Assembly (NCBI GenBank): GCA_030604525.1
Contig: JAUVVQ010000026.1
Location: 1-33,108, forward strand
Length of the DNA stretch: 33,108 nt
Source of the DNA: Phycisphaerae bacterium
GTDB taxonomy: Bacteria > Planctomycetota > Phycisphaerae > Sedimentisphaerales > Anaerobacaceae
Reading direction: 5' to 3'
The notes beneath the pieces are model-generated. The model had not been told where the DNA came from, ran no database searches, and saw only the letters and a program-made list of their open reading frames with translations. Position 1 is the first letter of the stretch, and the number at the start of each line of letters is the position of its first letter. Position numbers and translations under genes: made by a program. Of the stretch, positions 16,765 through 24,208 are shown in pieces.

Positions 16765-17093
16765 AATATCTACCTGTTTAATTCAATAAGATAAACAAAT
16801 TCGCATCCTGATATCTCTACTGTACATTATTATCGAAGAAAAACCTTCGGACTAAACAACTTAAGAGCTTTAAAAATAAAAACTTATACTCACCTGCCAG
16901 GCGGCAAAATGACATCTCGGACAACTGCAACGAACCGCCTGAAAACATACAATATAAATCCTTTTCCAAAAACACTTTGGGCCGACAAAAATACCTTCTT
17001 CAGGCAAAACAGCCGCCTTAAAACTAAGCAAACAAAAAAAACTGAACAAACGAAAAACAATAACCTGAATATACCACCCAAAAAACAAATCAA
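16765..17093 (-). other. Gene-free stretch upstream of fliD
   Basis: I see no convincing gene in these 329 bases. Short open frames on both strands lack ribosome sites and family likeness. A small stem, CGAAG (16834-16838) with CTTCG (16845-16849), lies about 70 bases before fliD. Read on the minus strand, TTCGATAA next to it resembles the -10 half of a sigma-28 promoter, but no good -35 half lies at the right distance. No sigma-54 site was found. Confidence 0.5.
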
Positions 17094-17408
17094 TTAAACA
17101 TTGTCACCATAAATTCCCATAACCTTTCTACCATCGCCAATCTGCTGCATCTGCTCACCGACATCTTCCTTGTGTGCCGATGCCATAAGTATTAACCGCC
17201 TGTACAATCCCAGTATCTCATCCCGCTCTTCGGCATCTACTAAATCTTTCCTGCGCTTGATTTCTTCAATAATCTCACCCGCCTGTTGACTTAACTGCTC
17301 AACTCCCCTGAAATCGCTCTTGAGAAATCGCTTCTTCTGTTTCTCAAGAACATCCCGCAGCTTCCGGAGTAAATCAGAGCCGGCAAACTTTTTCTTGCCT
17401 TTGACCAT
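17094..17408 (-). CDS. Small FlgN/FliT-like export chaperone candidate
   Basis: A 104-residue helical, charged protein. The ATG at 17408 has AAGGT eight bases before it; a TTG at 17417 overlapping the upstream stop is possible. The body is a helical hairpin (LLRKLRDVLEKQKKRFLKSD; GEIIEEIKRRKDLVDAEERD) and the tail IGDGRKVMGIYGDN recalls the Tyr-Gly tail of FlgN-type chaperones; the flgN gene in this window also ends near TYGSDG. It is coupled to the TPR gene and stands before fliD, where FliS or FliT would be expected. It may bring FliD or flagellin to the export gate. The family is inferred from size, fold and place, not from a strong motif. Confidence 0.55.
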   Translation of the reverse strand: MVKGKKKFAGSDLLRKLRDVLEKQKKRFLKSDFRGVEQLSQQAGEIIEEIKRRKDLVDAEERDEILGLYRRLILMASAHKEDVGEQMQQIGDGRKVMGIYGDNV

Positions 17409-17413
17409 ATATA

Positions 17414-18043
17414 TCAAACCTTAACTCCCGCCGAACCTTTCAGGCAATGTTCCGTTTCTTCCAGTAAATCAACCGCATCTTCATTTTCAGGTTCAATCCT
17501 TAGAACCTCCTCCAGCTTCTCCTTCGCCTGCAAAAACCGACCATCTCTCATATATAACGACCCAAGAGAAAACATCACTGATGTGTCTTCAGGGTGCATA
17601 TCCAGATACACCTCAAGATAATAAATAACTTTAGAAAACGAACCCATCTGGCACGATGCCTGAAACAATCCCAGCAGTGCCGTAAAGTTATCACTATCCA
17701 GCTCCAGGCACTTCAGATACATCTCAAACGCCTTCTCGTAGTCTTCCCTCTGCTGAGCAATCATCGCTAAACCTGAATAGCCCTTAGCGCATTTTTTATC
17801 CAGACGACAAGCAACTCGAAAAGCCGCATCCGCATCTTCCAGCTCATCACTCTGTAAAGCCACAACACCAAGACCAACATAAGCTCCCGGCTCATCCGGC
17901 TCCACTACCGCCGCTTTTTCATAACATCTCTGAGCTTCCACATAGCGACCTAAATGAAAATGAAAGTCTCCAAGTCCTTGAAGAACCTCATAACGTTTTA
18001 ATGAATCATTACCTTCGAGAATCTTATCGTTTGTAATATCCAT
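17414..18043 (-). CDS. TPR-repeat protein in the fliD operon
   Basis: A 209-residue protein made of about five tetratricopeptide repeats, with the pattern (GDFHFHLGRYVEAQRCYEKA; PGAYVGLGVVALQSDELEDA; GYSGLAMIAQQREDYEKAFE; SLGSLYMRDGRFLQAKEKLE). TPR proteins bind other proteins; a role in flagellar assembly is suggested only by its place between flgL and fliD. I chose the ATG at 18043 (MDITNDKILEG), with AAGGAT upstream; an ATG at 18055 overlaps that site. A sigma-54 promoter lies about 75 bases upstream, so this gene begins a separate late transcript with the small chaperone and perhaps fliD. No signal peptide is seen, so it is probably cytoplasmic. Confidence 0.85.
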   Translation of the reverse strand: MDITNDKILEGNDSLKRYEVLQGLGDFHFHLGRYVEAQRCYEKAAVVEPDEPGAYVGLGVVALQSDELEDADAAFRVACRLDKKCAKGYSGLAMIAQQREDYEKAFEMYLKCLELDSDNFTALLGLFQASCQMGSFSKVIYYLEVYLDMHPEDTSVMFSLGSLYMRDGRFLQAKEKLEEVLRIEPENEDAVDLLEETEHCLKGSAGVKV

Positions 18044-18068
18044 AAAAAAATACATCCTTAATCTTTTT

Positions 18069-18097
18069 ACGGGGCACATGTCCCGTAACACGTATTC
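18069..18097 (-). repeat. Palindromic repeat, diverged copy, in the TPR-gene leader
   Basis: ACGGGGCACATGTCCCGT (within 18069-18090) forms a stem of ACGGG and CCCGT around a CATG core, followed by AACACGTATTCACC. It shares the words GTGCCCCGT and ACGTGTTACG, read on the minus strand, with the better copies at 21439 and 22889. It lies just downstream of the predicted transcript start of the TPR operon. Confidence 0.45.
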
Positions 18098-18116
18098 ACC
18101 TTATCTCTAAAAAAGT

Positions 18117-18133
18117 AGCAAATGCCGTGCCGA
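18117..18133 (-). promoter_or_regulatory. Sigma-54 promoter for the TPR-chaperone-fliD genes
   Basis: Read on the minus strand, the sequence is TCGGCACGGCATTTGCT: GG at 18131-18130 and GC at 18119-18118 are ten bases apart and both half-sites match GGCACG-N4-TTGC. Transcription should start near 18106, about 63 bases before the TPR gene. An inverted repeat TTGGC-TCCC-GCCAA (18165-18178) lies a little upstream and may be a protein site. Confidence 0.85.
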
Positions 18134-18216
18134 TAGTATAATGTCCCCCTATTCAATATCCTTCTTGGCTCCCGCCAAATAAATGTATAAATATCAAACA
18201 CTTGTTTCGTGAATCG

Positions 18217-18239
18217 TCTAACGTGCCCCGAGTCACGAA
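18217..18239 (-). repeat. Palindromic repeat copy after flgL
   Basis: On the plus strand this reads CGTCTAACGTGCCCCGAG followed by TCACG. It differs from the copy at 21439-21465 at two positions over 23 bases. It begins a few bases after the flgL stop codon, in the gap before the TPR operon promoter. Confidence 0.6.
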
Positions 18240-18244
18240 CCGGC

Positions 18245-19429
18245 CTAAATGTAATCAAAAATAGACATCGACATCATCTTGCCGGCAGCGGCTAACGATA
18301 TCTGATACAATATCTCGTAACGCGAAAGGTCAATCGCCACCTGCACAATATCCGCTTCCTGCAAATGCGTACCCTCCTCTTCCAAATTAAGCTTCAAATC
18401 TTCAAGGTCATTCTTAAGACCATCCAGAAAATGAATCCTCGCACCGACCTCAACCTCACCCTGCACTACTACATTCCTCACCTCATCAAGCGGCCCCAGC
18501 TCCTTCCGCAAAAGCTCACAGACTTTATCATCACTAAAACCTTCTTCATTTTTTAAAACATCACGAATCCCTATAAGCAGTTCAAAAATGTCATAACTGC
18601 CCGTCATCTGGACCAGCTCATCCCCCGTAGCGTTTATCCCAGTTGTATCAACATAAAGCACTTCACCTGTTCGAGAATCTGTCACCGCCTGATTCGCCTG
18701 GCCTCCCAACGGAACTGTTACATAACTGGCTCCATCATCTATTGAAACCTTATAATTACTGCCGTCATTTATTACCTTCAGCATCAGCCCGCCTGTAACA
18801 TTCGACGTCCCTGTCCCCGCCTTGGCTCCCGTCCCGCCTGTAAAAACCGGCTCCCCACGCTCGTTACAGCCAAAAAGCTCATCACCCACATAACAATTAT
18901 GCACCTGTACCCCCGGCGAGACACCGATATCACGCGTCTGGTAACTGCCTTGATAAGTTACTCGCGTTATTTCCCCGTCTGTTCGCTCAACCTCGTAAGG
19001 AACGCTGTAACTATCATCTCCTCCAAAAATATACTGTCCCATATGTTCCTTATTAGCATAGGAAACCACCTGCTCAAGCAAATCATTAATGCCATCTGCT
19101 GACCTCTGCCGACCAGCTTCCGTATAAGTGCCGCTGCTAAGCTGCGTTACAGTCTTCTCCGCCTCCGTCAAAGCCGGCTGCATCTGCCCTATAACCGATG
19201 ACGAAATCTCCAGATAACTCATTACCTCGGAAAGATTTTCTATATAACCTTCCAACGATTTCTGCTCTGAGTTAATAGTCAAAACATTGTAAGCATTAGA
19301 AGGGTCGTCAGAAACTCGATTTATTCGCGAACCCGTTGACGCCTGTTCCTGTAAAAGGGACATCTTTTCACCGTAACGATATAGTGAAAGACTGGCATTA
19401 TTATAAATATTATTAAGAGTATTGCTCAT
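18245..19429 (-). CDS. flgL: Flagellar hook-filament junction protein FlgL
   Basis: FlgL is the second hook-filament junction protein, a relative of flagellin. The 394-residue product has the flagellin-type N-terminus (LYRYGEKMSLLQEQASTGSR; INRVSDDPSNAYNVLTI) and a C-terminal helix AAAGKMMSMSIFDYI. The middle contains the QYIFGGDDSYSVPYE motif often seen in FlgL. GAGGT sits upstream of the ATG. It follows flgK, as usual. There is an internal Gly/Thr-rich stretch (about residues 195-215). No export-cleavage signal is expected, as it leaves through the flagellar channel. Confidence 0.95.
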   Translation of the reverse strand: MSNTLNNIYNNASLSLYRYGEKMSLLQEQASTGSRINRVSDDPSNAYNVLTINSEQKSLEGYIENLSEVMSYLEISSSVIGQMQPALTEAEKTVTQLSSGTYTEAGRQRSADGINDLLEQVVSYANKEHMGQYIFGGDDSYSVPYEVERTDGEITRVTYQGSYQTRDIGVSPGVQVHNCYVGDELFGCNERGEPVFTGGTGAKAGTGTSNVTGGLMLKVINDGSNYKVSIDDGASYVTVPLGGQANQAVTDSRTGEVLYVDTTGINATGDELVQMTGSYDIFELLIGIRDVLKNEEGFSDDKVCELLRKELGPLDEVRNVVVQGEVEVGARIHFLDGLKNDLEDLKLNLEEEGTHLQEADIVQVAIDLSRYEILYQISLAAAGKMMSMSIFDYI

Positions 19430-19457
19430 CGAATTACCTCGTTAATCTCATCTTCTA

Positions 19458-21419
19458 CTATACTAATTCCATCAATGACCTCATCGAATCTCTTACCGCT
19501 ATCATATACCTGGACATTCCCTGAAACATCTGCTCAAAAATTAACATATTCGCCGCCTCTTCATTTATATCAACGCCGCTCCTCTCACTACGCTGTGACT
19601 TCAGATTCTGAACCAGCACCTGGCTGTTCTCCTCCCGCATCTTGGCCACCGATATCTTTTGACCAAGGTCACTTACAATCTGAAGATAATAATCCTTCAG
19701 CGTCACAGAATCCAGACTGCTCATACTCTCTTCCTGCAAACCAACCAGACGCAATGCATTGTTGTTGTCCGTCATCTCAGAACCAAGCGATACCGCTATC
19801 CGGCCGGGAGAAGAGCTTATATCCGAACAAATATTAATATTCCTTGAACTCGTCCCGGAAAAAAACGTGTTAAGTCCAACCGCAGAAAGAAAACCGGATG
19901 TATCCGTGTTAGCAAAAGCTTCAACCTCAAAACTGTCGCCGTCATTCAAGTCACCCATCGATACAGATACATTTATCCCGTTGCTTATACTAAGCTCATC
20001 CCCAGCAGCGTAGCCTGACCCGACATTTAATGTCTTGACAAGCTCCCCAGCTCCATTCCGCACCTCAATCCCCAACGTTCCGTTACCAACCGAACCACTC
20101 CCCGATACCGTAAACGTAAAAGTCTGATTTGAACTGTCCGTATAATTGCCGGAAACTGATATCGACGGAGGCGTCCCGCCGGTCAAACTACTATTAGTCG
20201 GCTCCGGCAAAACCGCTGGAATAAAATCAAATTCATAATCCGGCTCCGCCTGAATAATAAGATGGGAGGAAGCCACCGATGCACTCAAACCATCTATCGC
20301 AGAAATATCACTCGCTATACTGCTTAACGTATCACTGGAGCTGTCAACGGTTATCTGATGCCGGCTTACCGAACCCGTACTCCCGTCGATAACCCTTATA
20401 TAAAAAGAACCATCCGTCACAGGAGTATCGAAAGCTGATACATCCTCACTAATCATCTCCCAGCCGGTAAGCTCCGTAAATGAACCGGAAGAGCCAACCC
20501 CCTGAACATGATACTGATTAAACTGGCCTATCAGCGACTCTGCTAAATTATCCAATCCATCAATAATTTCGCTAAGATGCTCATTATATAACTTCAACAA
20601 ACCCTCAAGACGACCGCCTCCGACTTCCGTTACATAATTATATCCACCGGAAACCGATATGCCTAATGTATTCGCCTCTGTCAACCCAACCTCAAGTTCT
20701 GTTACTGACGCGCCCGTCACCGCCGGTATCCCGCCGGCATATACATTCACTACCCCATCATCTAATGACACCGTTTGCACATTTATCAGTTCCGAAAGCT
20801 TTGATATACACCCGTCCCGCTTATCAAGTAAATTATTATTCTGACCTTCTCCTGACTCTATCCTTTCTATCTCTCCGTTAAGCTCCGCTATCTGACCAAG
20901 AAGAGTATTTATCTCTTCCACCGTATTCTCCGCCTCATAAATCACCTGCCTCTTCCTGTCGCTGAAAGCATTCCCTAAAGACCTGAACCGGGCTGTCAAT
21001 ATATCTGCCGCTGACAACAACTGATTCTGATAAATCTTATCCTGCGGATGAGCGCTTAACTCATCAAGGGCTGTAAAAAAATCATCTATTGATGTACTCA
21101 AACTGCTGCCGCCGGAAAACTCGCCAAACGCCGTCTCAACCGTCCCGAGAGTCATAAGCTCACGCGAAACCTGCTCTAACGAAGACTGCTGACGAAGTAT
21201 CTCCTGCTCCAAAAAAATATCTATCTGACGTGTTACCTTATCAAAATCAACTCCTCCACCATTAATAGTTGAACCTATCTGCTTCATATAAGAAGGGCTG
21301 AGATTCACCTGCTGACGATGATAGTTCTCGCTCGCCGCATTCGCTATGTTATTGCCGATAATATCAAGAGAGCTTTGAGCCGCTCCAAGGCCGCTTAACC
21401 CTATAGAATAACTATCCAT
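19458..21419 (-). CDS. flgK: Flagellar hook-associated protein FlgK
   Basis: FlgK is the first hook-filament junction protein. The N-terminus (SYSIGLSGLGAAQSSLDIIG then NNIANAASENYHRQQV) and C-terminus (INEEAANMLIFEQMFQGMSR) are diagnostic. The 653-residue length is above the 550 of enterobacteria because of an expanded, Ser/Gly/Thr-rich outer domain (about residues 330-500) built of beta-type sequence. GGAG lies before the ATG at 21419. A palindromic repeat separates it from flgN, its likely chaperone gene. The junction role is secure; the added outer domain may be exposed on the cell exterior. Confidence 0.96.
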   Translation of the reverse strand: MDSYSIGLSGLGAAQSSLDIIGNNIANAASENYHRQQVNLSPSYMKQIGSTINGGGVDFDKVTRQIDIFLEQEILRQQSSLEQVSRELMTLGTVETAFGEFSGGSSLSTSIDDFFTALDELSAHPQDKIYQNQLLSAADILTARFRSLGNAFSDRKRQVIYEAENTVEEINTLLGQIAELNGEIERIESGEGQNNNLLDKRDGCISKLSELINVQTVSLDDGVVNVYAGGIPAVTGASVTELEVGLTEANTLGISVSGGYNYVTEVGGGRLEGLLKLYNEHLSEIIDGLDNLAESLIGQFNQYHVQGVGSSGSFTELTGWEMISEDVSAFDTPVTDGSFYIRVIDGSTGSVSRHQITVDSSSDTLSSIASDISAIDGLSASVASSHLIIQAEPDYEFDFIPAVLPEPTNSSLTGGTPPSISVSGNYTDSSNQTFTFTVSGSGSVGNGTLGIEVRNGAGELVKTLNVGSGYAAGDELSISNGINVSVSMGDLNDGDSFEVEAFANTDTSGFLSAVGLNTFFSGTSSRNINICSDISSSPGRIAVSLGSEMTDNNNALRLVGLQEESMSSLDSVTLKDYYLQIVSDLGQKISVAKMREENSQVLVQNLKSQRSERSGVDINEEAANMLIFEQMFQGMSRYMIAVRDSMRSLMELV

Positions 21420-21438
21420 CTTTTATCTCCAATTCAGG

Positions 21439-21465
21439 ACACGTCTCACGTGCCCCGTGTCACGT
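21439..21465 (+). repeat. Palindromic repeat, reference copy, between flgN and flgK
   Basis: This copy reads ACACGTCTCACGTGCC then CCGTGTCACGT and is centred on a CACGTG core with near-palindromic flanks. It starts about 20 bases upstream of flgK and ends next to the flgN stop codon. Near-identical sequence occurs inside flgI (22889-22920), with further copies at 18217-18239 and, more diverged, at 18069, 22396 and 32280. Confidence 0.65.
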
Positions 21466-21466
21466 T

Positions 21467-22030
21467 TCAAAACCGAAAATCGACAAACCTATTTCCTAAA
21501 TCTGTCTTGGCAGAACCATCAGACCCATAGGTCCGGCCTTCGTGCTCGCCTAACTCCAGGATGCTCTGCAAAAGCTCACGGTTAAACCGGGCACATTCCA
21601 GCAAAAGTAAAGACGTTCTCCTGTATTCCTTCCTGATACTCACTACCAAACTCATCAATCGCTTATGCCGCTTCGCCACTTCTCCTGAAACCTCCCCTTC
21701 AAGAAACGACTCAAGCCCGGAAAGCGTTAACTCCTTAAGTCCGCACCCTAAACTCTCCGCCAAACCCGCCAGAACTAATTCCCTCCGCGATTCCTGCCGC
21801 TGATACTCTTGGCTTTTAGACCGAATACCTTCAAGCAGCTCACCCAAAGAGACATCGTCACGCTTGATAACAGAAGTCCGCATCGCATCCAACCTTAATA
21901 ATACCTCTTCAAGATGTGCAATATCTTTATCAAGGCAGACCAGAAATTCATTAATCTCAGGCAAAATCTCTTCTTGTATCGCTGCCGAAAAATCTTTCTT
22001 TTCCGCTGACTTATTCTTTAATGTTCTCAT
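21467..22030 (-). CDS. flgN: Flagellar export chaperone FlgN
   Basis: FlgN-type chaperones escort FlgK and FlgL to the export gate. The product (187 residues) is helical throughout, with a pattern of long amphipathic helices (FLVCLDKDIAHLEEVLLRLD; LLEGIRSKSQEYQRQESRRE; VVSIRKEYRRTSLLLLECAR; FNRELLQSILEL) and the Tyr-Gly tail TYGSDGSAK seen in this family. Its start overlaps the flgJ stop by four bases. The position next to flgK is the normal one. It ends at the palindromic repeat. Sequence conservation in this family is always low, so the call depends on fold pattern and place together. Confidence 0.85.
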   Translation of the reverse strand: MRTLKNKSAEKKDFSAAIQEEILPEINEFLVCLDKDIAHLEEVLLRLDAMRTSVIKRDDVSLGELLEGIRSKSQEYQRQESRRELVLAGLAESLGCGLKELTLSGLESFLEGEVSGEVAKRHKRLMSLVVSIRKEYRRTSLLLLECARFNRELLQSILELGEHEGRTYGSDGSAKTDLGNRFVDFRF

Positions 22031-22380
22031 ACCTTCCCGTCCAATGTCGCTGCTGTATTCTCAGGTTCACTTTGCTGCTCCAAATTTTGAATCGATGAAT
22101 ATATATCTTTCCAGATACCAAGACCGCCCTCATTCCCAATCGCCTGAGCAAGATACATCCAGTATATCCCGTTAATCTGCTTAGATGTGCCGCTTTCCTC
22201 AAAGCCCCAGTTACCCATTGTTTTCTGTATCTGGTCGAAAATTTTACTCAGCAAAATTGACTCGAAATCCTTAGCTGCTTCCTTCTTTTTATCATCCGAT
22301 GCACTTATTATCCCTTCCATACTTTTCAATAAAGTCGGCTGGGAAACCGGTTCTGTCAATATCATTTCACTGCTGTCCAT
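22027..22380 (-). CDS. flgJ: Rod-binding protein, FlgJ N-terminal domain only
   Basis: The product (117 residues) matches the rod-cap half of FlgJ: KKEAAKDFESILLSKIFDQI then QKTMGNWGFEESGTSK, and the helix YWMYLAQAIGNEGGLGIWKD. The muramidase half found in FlgJ of enterobacteria is missing, as is common outside that group. Cutting through peptidoglycan must therefore rely on another enzyme, not encoded here. GGAG lies about seven bases before the ATG. It follows flgI and overlaps flgN. Confidence 0.92.
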   Translation of the reverse strand: MDSSEMILTEPVSQPTLLKSMEGIISASDDKKKEAAKDFESILLSKIFDQIQKTMGNWGFEESGTSKQINGIYWMYLAQAIGNEGGLGIWKDIYSSIQNLEQQSEPENTAATLDGKV

Positions 22381-22390
22381 AAATATTCTC

Positions 22391-22412
22391 CGACAATACG
22401 GGTTACGTCTTA
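22391..22412 (+). repeat. Possible remnant of the palindromic repeat between flgI and flgJ
   Basis: GACAATACGGGTTACGTCTT followed by AGGTGTTTAC shares TTACGTCT and a GTGTT word with the clear copies. It is too diverged to be sure; listed because it lies in another short gap of the same operon. Confidence 0.25.
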
Positions 22413-22417
22413 GGTGT

Positions 22418-23536
22418 TTACATTATCTCCAACTTTGCCTGAAGCGCTCCGGCTCGCTTCAATGCATTAAATATTGCTATGATATCACGCGGCGTCGCCC
22501 CTATAGCGTTAAGCGTCCTTGCAAGCTCTGAAACCGTAATTGCACGAGATACCGGAATTAAACGACCCTCCTGCTCCTGAACACCCACCATTGTCTCCGG
22601 AACCTTCACTGTCGTCCCGGCATCTGAAAACGGTGCCGTCGGCTGTGATACCATCGCGGTCTCCTTCACCTTCACCACCAAACTGCCCTGAGATATCGCC
22701 ACTGCTGATATCCCTACATGCTCGCCTACTACTATCGTTCCGGTCCGCTCATTAACAACCACTATCGCCGGCATATCCACCTTTACATCAAACTGTGTTA
22801 TCGTATCAATAAACCCCGCTATCCCTCCTCTCTCTATCTCCCCGGGTATCCTGACACGAACCGTGCCTGCATCTAATACTTCACAAATACGTCTCACGTG
22901 CCACGTGTTACGTGCCACGGAATCGATTGCTTCTTTGATATGACGGGCCGTCGAAAAATCGCTGTTCCTCAGATTAAAAGTGATATACTTCTGACCGCCT
23001 ATCTCCTTCACATAATCAGCTATCTCTTCTTTCTCAACCGTTGCACCGTTTGGTATCCGGCCAACCGTCTGATGATTCTTGCTGATAGATGCCTTATCGC
23101 CGGATGCCGTCCAGCCGCCTATCGATACTCCACCCTGAGCTATCGCATAAACCTGACCGTCAAGTCCTCGCAAGGCCGTCGACAAAAGCATACCACCCTG
23201 CAAACTCTTCGCATCTCCCATCGATGAAACGTCAACATCTATACCCGAACCATTCCTCGCAAATGCGTTCAACTTCGCCGTTACCATTACCAACGCTACA
23301 TTACCACCCTTTAAATTACTCGATGAAATTACTATTCCTGAATCACGAAGTATATTAGCCAGCATCTGCTGTGACGGAAGAGTGCTGTCTCCGGTATTGC
23401 TCAATCCTATAACTAAACCTACACCGGAAAGGGGATTACTCCGAACACCCTGTATATCCACTATATCCTTTATCCGTTCACAATACCCCGACTGAACTGT
23501 CAACAAACCCACCAAAACCAAAATTATAAAACGCAT
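22418..23536 (-). CDS. flgI: Flagellar P-ring protein FlgI
   Basis: FlgI forms the P ring around the rod in the peptidoglycan layer. The ATG at 23536 has AAAGG eight bases upstream and begins a signal peptide (MRFIILVLVGLLTVQSGYC). The 372-residue product has the family body: RIKDIVDIQGVRSNPLSGVG, GLDGQVYAIAQGGVSIGG, NERTGTIVVGEHVGISAVAI and the C-terminal VSELARTLNAIGATPRDIIA. Residues about 207-216 (VARNTWHVRR) are encoded by a copy of the palindromic repeat at 22889-22920; compared with the E. coli protein this loop is about five residues longer. The frame stays open, so the protein is likely functional. Confidence 0.96.
   Translation of the reverse strand: MRFIILVLVGLLTVQSGYCERIKDIVDIQGVRSNPLSGVGLVIGLSNTGDSTLPSQQMLANILRDSGIVISSSNLKGGNVALVMVTAKLNAFARNGSGIDVDVSSMGDAKSLQGGMLLSTALRGLDGQVYAIAQGGVSIGGWTASGDKASISKNHQTVGRIPNGATVEKEEIADYVKEIGGQKYITFNLRNSDFSTARHIKEAIDSVARNTWHVRRICEVLDAGTVRVRIPGEIERGGIAGFIDTITQFDVKVDMPAIVVVNERTGTIVVGEHVGISAVAISQGSLVVKVKETAMVSQPTAPFSDAGTTVKVPETMVGVQEQEGRLIPVSRAITVSELARTLNAIGATPRDIIAIFNALKRAGALQAKLEIM
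22889..22920 (+). repeat. Palindromic repeat inserted in frame inside flgI
   Basis: TACGTCTCACGTGCC then ACGTGTTACGTGCCACGG matches the copy at 21439-21465 at all but two of about 25 bases. Read as flgI it encodes VARNTWHVRR, in a loop between IKEAID and LDAGTVRVRIP. That loop is shorter in well-known FlgI proteins. The same element being non-coding elsewhere and coding here points to insertion after the gene existed. Confidence 0.65.
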
Positions 23537-23591
23537 CTTCATAACCTTTTCTCTTTCAATAGAATCAGCCATTCAATCTCCATATCCCGAA

Positions 23592-24197
23592 CTAAAAAGG
23601 CCAGAGAACATCCAATATACTTCCTAACCAGCCGGGCCTGTTAAAATTCGCAGCTATCCCCCGATTCCTCGTTATTATTCGGAAGTTCGCTACTCGCTCG
23701 CTGCTTATACTGTTATCATAAGCTATGTCATTCGGCCTGACGATACCGCTCACTTCTATCGCCTGGACATCGCCGGCTATTTGACGGTCACGTGTCCCCA
23801 TTACTACAAGATTACCATTGCTAAGCACATCCATAATAACAACAGAAACAGAGTCCTCAAAACTACGCTCATCTTTGTAATCTGCTTTGCTGTCAAGAGT
23901 GTTGCCGGAGGATGCCGACGTGCCAAATTCTCCAAGGTCCGTAAAATTCCCAAGCTTACCATCAAACGTTACTGAACGGTCAGTACTCTTCTCAAGTTTC
24001 CTTTTGGATTTATTGTCTATCGTGCTGTCTTCTTTTATCTTAATCGTTAGGACATCACCTATATTCCGGGCTACATCATCGCTGTATAAATTATCCGTCT
24101 CCGTATTCTTCTTGGCCCATATCGAGCCGCCTTCTACGCTCGATGAAAAAACAAAAATTGATAAAAACATAATTAACATAAACAACTTCTTATCCAT
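23592..24197 (-). CDS. flgH: Flagellar L-ring protein FlgH
   Basis: FlgH forms the outer-membrane L ring. The ATG at 24197 follows AGGAG and gives a signal peptide (KKLFMLIMFLSIFVFSSSVE). The 201-residue product contains the family pattern GSIWAKK, LYSDDVARNIGDVLTIKI, and SGIVRPNDIAYDNSISSERV with a C-terminal GWLGSILDVLWPF. Most FlgH proteins are lipoproteins with a cysteine after the signal; there is no cysteine here, so lipid anchoring is not possible by the usual route. It lies between flgA and flgI. Confidence 0.95.
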   Translation of the reverse strand: MDKKLFMLIMFLSIFVFSSSVEGGSIWAKKNTETDNLYSDDVARNIGDVLTIKIKEDSTIDNKSKRKLEKSTDRSVTFDGKLGNFTDLGEFGTSASSGNTLDSKADYKDERSFEDSVSVVIMDVLSNGNLVVMGTRDRQIAGDVQAIEVSGIVRPNDIAYDNSISSERVANFRIITRNRGIAANFNRPGWLGSILDVLWPF

Positions 24198-24208
24198 CGT
24201 TTCTCCTT

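Noticed and set aside
16820-16850. Sigma-28 promoter for fliD (TTCGATAA on the minus strand)
   Set aside because: Only the -10 half is similar; no TAAA element is present at the right distance.
16870-17093. Overlapping Phe/Cys-rich minus-strand frames and a Lys-rich plus-strand frame upstream of fliD
   Set aside because: The frames compete for the same bases, none has a ribosome site, and their composition reflects strand skew.
18067-18258. Minus-strand open frame of 63 codons across the flgL-TPR gap
   Set aside because: It is made of two repeat copies and a promoter, has no ribosome site and resembles no family.
23781-23805. GTCACGTGTCCCC inside flgH as another repeat copy
   Set aside because: It encodes normal conserved FlgH residues (VVMGTRDRQIAGD) with no added length, so the likeness is probably chance.
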